Assembly: GCA_934726435.1 (NCBI GenBank)
Contig: CAKVDR010000022.1
Coordinates: 1-10,065 of the forward strand
From: an uncultured Eubacteriales bacterium
GTDB lineage: Bacteria; Bacillota; Clostridia; Oscillospirales; Acutalibacteraceae
DNA: 10,065 bases
Direction of reading: 5' to 3'
Shown: positions 6,408 to 10,065 of the stretch, piece after piece
How the letters are laid out: each line of letters begins with the position of its first letter
Position numbering within the stretch: position 1 is the stretch's first letter
Position numbers and translations under genes: made by a program
Notes under the pieces: generated by a model
Database searches by the model: none
Seen by the model: the letters and a program-made list of their open reading frames with translations, nothing else
What the model was told of the DNA's origin: nothing

Positions 6408-7268
6408 TTGGAAGATTTATCAAATGCAAAGGTTGTTAAAAAAATAATTTCTGAAAATGATTTTAAATTTTCGAAGAGTCTTGGCCAAAATTTTATTGTT
6501 GACCCTTTTGTTTGCCCGCAGATGGCTGAATCTTGCGGCGAAAGTGACGGAATAATTGAGGTTGGCCCGGGGATTGGTACGCTTACCGCCGAGCTTGCGA
6601 AAAGGTTTAAAAAAGTGGTTTCGGTTGAGCTTGATAAAAGGCTTATTCCTATTTTGAAAGAGAATTTGAAAGACTTCCCTAATTCCGAAATAATTTACGG
6701 TGATATTTTAAAAACGGATTTATCGAAAATAATAAAAGAAAATCTTAGCGGCTGCGAAAGGGTTAGTGTTTGCGCCAATTTGCCCTATTACATAACCTCC
6801 GAAGTTATAATGCACATTTTGGAAAGCGAGTTTGAAATAAATTCAATTGTGGTTATGGTTCAAAAAGAAGCGGCGGAGAGAATCTGCGCAGAACCCGGCA
6901 CGAGGAAATCGGGCGCGATAAGCCTGGCAGTTAGATATTTCGGCAAACCTGAAATTCTTTTCGACGTTAACAAAACTTGTTTCATGCCCGTCCCTGCGGT
7001 TGATTCGAGCGTTATTAGAATTAAAATATGCAGTGAAAACAGAAAAGACATTAAAAATAAAAATTCTTTTTTCAAGATTGTTAAAGCGGCTTTTTCGCAA
7101 AGAAGAAAAAATATACTCAATTCGCTTAGTTCCGGGCTTAAAATGCCTAAAAATGGAATTGAAAACTTGCTTGCTTCTGCCGAAATAGCGCAAAATTTAA
7201 GGGCTGAAAACCTTAAACTCGATGATTTCGTGAAGCTTTCGAATGAACTTGATTTAATTTTGAAATAA
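6408..7268 (+). CDS. rsmA: 16S rRNA A1518/A1519 N6-dimethyltransferase (RsmA/KsgA)
   Basis: RsmA uses S-adenosylmethionine to dimethylate two adjacent adenines in helix 45 of 16S rRNA, a late step and checkpoint in 30S assembly; its loss gives kasugamycin resistance. From the TTG start it is 286 residues, a normal length. Motifs: SLGQNFIVD (24-32), the SAM-binding IIEVGPGIGTLT (49-60), the acidic strand VVSVELDKRL, YGDIL (motif IV region), the catalytic NLPYYIT (124-130), and KAAFSQRRKNI in the C-terminal rRNA-binding domain. The start is set by AGGAG at 6396-6400. The gene has its own extended -10 promoter. No terminator is visible before the next small gene, so the two may be partly co-transcribed. 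Confidence 0.97.
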   Translation: MEDLSNAKVVKKIISENDFKFSKSLGQNFIVDPFVCPQMAESCGESDGIIEVGPGIGTLTAELAKRFKKVVSVELDKRLIPILKENLKDFPNSEIIYGDILKTDLSKIIKENLSGCERVSVCANLPYYITSEVIMHILESEFEINSIVVMVQKEAAERICAEPGTRKSGAISLAVRYFGKPEILFDVNKTCFMPVPAVDSSVIRIKICSENRKDIKNKNSFFKIVKAAFSQRRKNILNSLSSGLKMPKNGIENLLASAEIAQNLRAENLKLDDFVKLSNELDLILK

Positions 7269-7273
7269 AAAAG

Positions 7274-7302
7274 TTTCTTTTCGCAAAAGTTTCTGCTAAA
7301 AT
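7274..7302 (+). promoter_or_regulatory. Possible extended -10 promoter for the 78-residue gene
   Basis: TAAAAT (7297-7302) is preceded by TGC, an extended -10 pattern. TTTCTT (7274-7279) lies 17 bases upstream as a weak -35. It overlaps the region just after the rsmA stop and would give a leader of roughly 40 bases before ATG 7352. Confidence 0.45.
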
Positions 7303-7351
7303 ATTAGAGCGGGCAAGAGCCAAAGTTTTAAGCCAGTAGGGAGGCACGAAA

Positions 7352-7588
7352 ATGAACAGCGATTCAGTTAGCGAACTTAAAAAAATTCTTGAAGAAGATT
7401 CTTTTGGTGAGAGAAAAAATAACCCTCAAAAGTGGGCCGGTTTTGTTGAAAGTACGGTTGTAAATTTTTTTGAAGAATATAAAATGGAAAAGCTTTCAAT
7501 TGAAGATGGCAACGGCAACAGAGCTAAGCTTTCAAGAACCAAAGATAATTCAATTAAAATTCAGTATTTGTCAACAGTGCTTATGTGA
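7352..7588 (+). CDS. Small protein of unknown function (78 residues)
   Basis: I do not recognise this protein. AGGGAGG (7338-7344) lies 7 bases before ATG, and a terminator follows the stop by 10 bases, which together support a real gene. The N-terminal part is acidic and helical (SELKKILEED), the middle contains NNPQKWAGFVESTVVNFFEEY, and the C-terminal third reads as beta strands around a DGNGNRAKLSR turn, ending in a hydrophobic YLSTVLM tail. It has no signal peptide, membrane helix, cysteine pair or nucleotide-binding motif. It lies downstream of rsmA, possibly with its own promoter. Its composition resembles that of the core genes rather than of the AT-rich accessory genes, so it may be a conserved lineage-specific protein. 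Confidence 0.75.
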   Translation: MNSDSVSELKKILEEDSFGERKNNPQKWAGFVESTVVNFFEEYKMEKLSIEDGNGNRAKLSRTKDNSIKIQYLSTVLM

Positions 7589-7597
7589 TCAAGCTGC

Positions 7598-7625
7598 AAG
7601 CCATCGGTTATTCCGGTGGTTTTAC
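7598..7625 (+). terminator. Rho-independent terminator after the 78-residue gene
   Basis: CCATCGG (7601-7607) pairs with CCGGTGG (7613-7619) with one G-U, around the loop TTATT. Flanking AAG/TTT (7598-7600 with 7620-7622) extends the stem. The T-rich tail TTTTACTTTATT is interrupted, so efficiency may be moderate. Confidence 0.75.
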
Positions 7626-7639
7626 TTTATTATAAATAT

Positions 7640-7668
7640 TTGACAAAAAATACAAAAATATATATTAT
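7640..7668 (+). promoter_or_regulatory. Strong sigma-A promoter for the Nif11-leader gene
   Basis: A perfect TTGACA (7640-7645) is followed after 17 bases by TATTAT (7663-7668; one mismatch to TATAAT). The surrounding DNA is very AT-rich, so the exact -10 could shift by a few bases (TATATT at 7661). The transcript would start near 7675, about 33 bases before the ATG. It lies right after the previous terminator, isolating this gene as its own unit. Confidence 0.8.
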
Positions 7669-7707
7669 ATAAATGTTTTGTTTATACAATCAAAAAGGAG
7701 GTAAATT

Positions 7708-9168
7708 ATGAGAAGTGAGGTAAGAAGATTTTGTTCTTTTTTAGAAACTAATGAGCAAATTTTAAAAGAATTAAGAAATGAAATATCGGGCAAGATCAAA
7801 GATGAAAAGGCAATTTATATGCACATTGTTTCAAAAGCAAAGGAAAATGGGTTTAATTTCACTTATGATGATGTGAAAAATTATGAAAAAGATTTGAGTG
7901 AATTATCTGAAGAACAATTAACAGAAATAACAGGAGGGGTATCAATGAAAAAAGGCGCGATAGGCAGCTTGCTTTCTTTAATAACGTTTTTAACTCCGCT
8001 GGCAAATTTTGCAAATAGCGGAAAAGTTTATGCGGTTTCTAGCGATTCTTATGTTTTATCTTCGAAAGTAGAGGCTGAAAATCAGTTTGATTTAATTTCA
8101 TATTTAAAAGATGCAAAAATTTCTGAAGCTCAGAACGAAGCTTTTAAGATCACTAACGAAAAATCCTCTGAGACAAGTTCAAATGTAGCCATTTTTGATG
8201 ATATAAGTAGTGATAGATATTATGAACTGGCCAAATTTCTAGGCGAATCGATTAAAGTTGGCAGAACTTATGTTGAAAAAAAGCTTGATTTAGCGGTGCA
8301 AAATGGTGATTTGCCTATCAAAGATATCACTTTAAAACAGATTAATTCAGAATATTTAAAATTAAACAAATCCGAGAATAAGTCTCCTTCGTTTAAAATA
8401 TTAAAGGGAATAGACGCTTTGAAATTAAGTGAAAGCGCAGAAGATTGCAGCATTGTGCAGGTTGCAAGCCAATTTAATGCTTTGGAGTCAATGTCTTCAA
8501 GTCCTACTGCAGTTAAGTATTGGTCTTATGATAAAACTCAAGGCCCACGAGCATCTTTGCAAGCAGTTGCTGCTGCTAAGCACCGAGAGTCCGCTGATTT
8601 ACAAAATAAACTGCCGGATGCAATCAAAGAATTGCTTGAAAAATGCACTTTAAAAGAAGGAAGAAAAATTTTAATAAAATACCCAAATTTATATAAAAAC
8701 GGATATTTGCAGCTTTTGGAAATTAAATCTACTGAAGATTTGAAAATTTTAGGAGATTTTTTAAAAAATAACATTGGCGAGTTTAAGTTTCTTTCTCAAT
8801 GGGTAAAATGCGAAAGAACAGGGAAAAAACAGTTACAAGTTTTTAGTGCTGCTCCTTCGTTTCAAGGTGATTATGTTGACTGGAATGCAAACGATGAAAA
8901 AACTAATCTTCTTAAAGAAATTTGCGATATTATAGTTTCGAACGAATATGAATCGATTGCAAAAGTTGCAGCAATTAGAGCTCATGAAACCGGAAAGAGC
9001 GTTTCTCTTCATTTAACATTAGTAGGTCAGGGCGCTTTTAATAATCCGCCAGAAGTTATAAAAAATTGCATTCAAAAAGTGAAAAAAGAACTTGAAAATG
9101 CTGATGTTAAGGTTTATTTGCACGGTTACAACAAGAAAGATTGTCAAAAATGGGAAAACATTTTGTAA
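7708..9168 (+). CDS. Nif11-type double-glycine leader fused to a signal-peptide-like segment and a macro-like domain
   Basis: This 486-residue protein has three parts. Residues 1-77 resemble the Nif11/TIGR03798 leader: a helical N-terminus, AKENGFNFTYDDV, then LSEEQLTEITGG with Gly76-Gly77. Such leaders direct ribosomal peptides to modification enzymes and C39-peptidase ABC exporters, usually ahead of short cores. Residues 80-109 read as a Sec signal peptide: MKKG, a hydrophobic stretch, and VYA before a likely cleavage after Ala109. Residues from 110 on form a long domain. Its SIVQVASQFNALE (248-260), YDKTQGPRAS (274-283), QVFSAAPSFQGDY (377-389) and LTLVGQGAFNNPPEVI (436-451) remind me of macro-domain proteins such as the Legionella MavL-like group and the GCGAFGN motif of PARG-like macro domains. 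AGGAGG (7696-7701) lies 6 bases before ATG. No exporter or modifying enzyme is in the window. Leader call fairly firm; macro call moderate and from memory of motifs. Confidence 0.85.
   Translation: MRSEVRRFCSFLETNEQILKELRNEISGKIKDEKAIYMHIVSKAKENGFNFTYDDVKNYEKDLSELSEEQLTEITGGVSMKKGAIGSLLSLITFLTPLANFANSGKVYAVSSDSYVLSSKVEAENQFDLISYLKDAKISEAQNEAFKITNEKSSETSSNVAIFDDISSDRYYELAKFLGESIKVGRTYVEKKLDLAVQNGDLPIKDITLKQINSEYLKLNKSENKSPSFKILKGIDALKLSESAEDCSIVQVASQFNALESMSSSPTAVKYWSYDKTQGPRASLQAVAAAKHRESADLQNKLPDAIKELLEKCTLKEGRKILIKYPNLYKNGYLQLLEIKSTEDLKILGDFLKNNIGEFKFLSQWVKCERTGKKQLQVFSAAPSFQGDYVDWNANDEKTNLLKEICDIIVSNEYESIAKVAAIRAHETGKSVSLHLTLVGQGAFNNPPEVIKNCIQKVKKELENADVKVYLHGYNKKDCQKWENIL
7932..7947 (+). 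promoter_or_regulatory. Internal ribosome binding site and in-frame ATG within the Nif11 gene
   Basis: AGGAGG (7932-7937), then 7 bases, then ATG (7945-7947) followed by AAA AAA. The same bases encode Thr75-Gly76-Gly77 of the leader. Initiation here would give a 407-residue protein that starts with a typical Sec signal peptide and lacks the leader. The site is as good as the annotated one at 7696-7701. Confidence 0.6.
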
Positions 9169-9176
9169 AAAATCGA

Positions 9177-9205
9177 CCACTCATTAACTATTTATGAGTG
9201 GTTTT
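9177..9205 (+). terminator. Rho-independent terminator, probably bidirectional
   Basis: CCACTCAT (9177-9184) and ATGAGTGG (9194-9201) form a perfect 8-base-pair stem with a 9-base loop, followed by TTTT (9202-9205). On the other strand the stem is followed by TCGATTTTTT, so it may also stop the convergent kinase-like gene, whose stop codon is at 9237. Confidence 0.85.
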
Positions 9206-9236
9206 AAAATATTTTAATAATGGTATTTCCGGTTAA

Positions 9237-10065
9237 TTATTTAATTTTTGCATTTAACTGGTTCAAAAAGTGCACTAAATACGTTTTACCATAATTTCCT
9301 GAAATTTCTTGCAATATTGTATTTTTACACCATTGTTCATCAGTGAGCAAAAAGTCATCATTTTCAGAGATAGTATTAGTTAGTGCTGATTTTAAAAAGT
9401 TAAATCTTGCTATAACACAGCTCATTTGCTTATCAGAAAGTAAGTCATCTAAAGCTTTTTTTATATCTTCGTCTTCAGTAGCTAAAATTTTTTCAGCTAA
9501 AGATTTACTAACATGTGGCAAATTTATTTTATTATTTTTAGTTAATATAGGAGAAATTACATTCCAACATAATCCCTGCTGTAAGTTGGTTTTTAATGCA
9601 AATCCACCTTCATTATCAAAAGCCATTACTCCAACAAGCTGGCCATCTGAAATTTTAAAAAAACAGTTTTCAGGATTGTGGTCTTGTTCATTCGTGATAG
9701 AATCAAGGATTTGCAAATTAGTTATTTCCTTTTGAAATTTAGCATTAACTTCTGGATCTATTTCTTCTATTTTTGATTTACTAACTCCGGAGGCTTGATT
9801 TGTAAGGATTCCTAATTTTTCACCATGATCAGTTATTAATTTAACAAATTCCGTTTTCACGACTATATTATCGATACCAAACAATTTTGCTAGCTTATAT
9901 GTTGCGAGCTGTTTCACAGCCAAATTTGTTTGAAATTCTCCTTCTTTAATGTCTAAAGAAACGCATCTATGCACTAATTCCCTTGAAGAATAAAGAAAGA
10001 AATTTTTTAAATTAATCTTTAATTTTTTCGCAACGCTGTTCGGAACTCCCAAAAAACTACTGTCT
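9237..10065 (-). CDS. PI3/4-kinase-like or HipA-like kinase domain protein, 5' end beyond window
   Basis: About 276 residues are visible. The frame stays open to the window edge (DSSFLGVPNS upstream), with only a TTG at 10052 as a possible start and no good ribosome site, so the gene is probably cut. Numbered from that TTG, LAVKQLATYKLAKLFGI (44-60) resembles the helix of bacterial PI3/4-kinase-like proteins (usual form: EVAAYRLDRLLG). QILDSITNEQDHNPENCFF (114-132) fits the catalytic loop (Asp124, Asn129), and VGVMAFDNEGGF (140-151) fits the metal-binding strand (Asp146-Asn147), as in type II PI4-kinases, actin-fragmin kinase and HipA relatives. The usual DRHPxN order is here DHNPEN. Substrate could be protein or lipid; the sequence does not say. 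No HipB-like partner is visible. It converges on the Nif11/macro gene. Confidence 0.72.
   Translation of the reverse strand, partial: DSSFLGVPNSVAKKLKINLKNFFLYSSRELVHRCVSLDIKEGEFQTNLAVKQLATYKLAKLFGIDNIVVKTEFVKLITDHGEKLGILTNQASGVSKSKIEEIDPEVNAKFQKEITNLQILDSITNEQDHNPENCFFKISDGQLVGVMAFDNEGGFALKTNLQQGLCWNVISPILTKNNKINLPHVSKSLAEKILATEDEDIKKALDDLLSDKQMSCVIARFNFLKSALTNTISENDDFLLTDEQWCKNTILQEISGNYGKTYLVHFLNQLNAKIK

Noticed and set aside
9343..9735. 130-residue plus-strand frame antisense to the kinase-like gene
   Set aside because: It is a shadow of the minus-strand frame, which carries the conserved kinase-like motifs; no ribosome site precedes it.
9237..10052. Complete kinase-like gene starting at TTG 10052
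   Set aside because: The frame continues open to the window edge and no Shine-Dalgarno is visible near the TTG, so the true start is probably outside the window.

Overview
The window looks like a low-GC Gram-positive chromosome from a spore-forming lineage of class Clostridia. The evidence is the remA-gmk-rpoZ gene order, a priA of the Firmicutes type, a spoVAE sporulation gene behind a near-perfect sigma-G promoter, strong AGGAGG-type ribosome binding sites, TTG starts, and many AT-rich Rho-independent terminators. A position near the Oscillospiraceae is a guess; nothing here fixes the genus.

Layout. Positions 1-157 hold tRNA-Gly(GCC), missing its first 5 bases at the window edge, and tRNA-Cys(GCA). 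They are followed within 30 bases by remA (TTG start at 184), then gmk and rpoZ, which overlap. A long hairpin terminator (1259-1301) closes this operon. One base later starts a consensus promoter (1303-1331) for an unrecognised lysine-rich 464-residue protein (1366-2760) with a tandem duplication at its C-terminus. priA (2775-5183) follows 14 bases on, apparently in the same transcript. mtnN (5161-5859, minus) converges on priA with a 23-base overlap. Divergently from mtnN, spoVAE (5963-6319) has its own terminator. rsmA (TTG start at 6408) and an unrecognised 78-residue protein (7352-7588) follow, then a terminator.

Positions 7640-9205 form a self-contained unit: promoter, strong ribosome binding site, a 486-residue protein, terminator. 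This is the most unusual gene. Its first 77 residues look like a Nif11-type leader ending in a double glycine. Next comes a segment that reads as a complete Sec signal peptide, and then a roughly 375-residue domain with motifs resembling macro-domain (ADP-ribose-binding) proteins of the kind found among bacterial effectors. The two glycine codons of the leader also form an ideal Shine-Dalgarno sequence 7 bases ahead of an in-frame ATG that begins the signal peptide. The gene may therefore make two products with different export signals. The last gene (9237 to the window end, minus, 5' end missing) looks like a PI3/4-kinase-like or HipA-like kinase domain.

How it fits together. The core genes handle transcription, nucleotide supply, replication restart, rRNA maturation, thio-nucleoside salvage and sporulation. 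Three accessory genes (lysine-rich protein, Nif11/macro protein, kinase-like protein) are placed among them. Two have their own strong promoters, and two carry folds often seen in proteins acting on eukaryotic hosts. A host-associated lifestyle is a reasonable inference but is not shown by this sequence.
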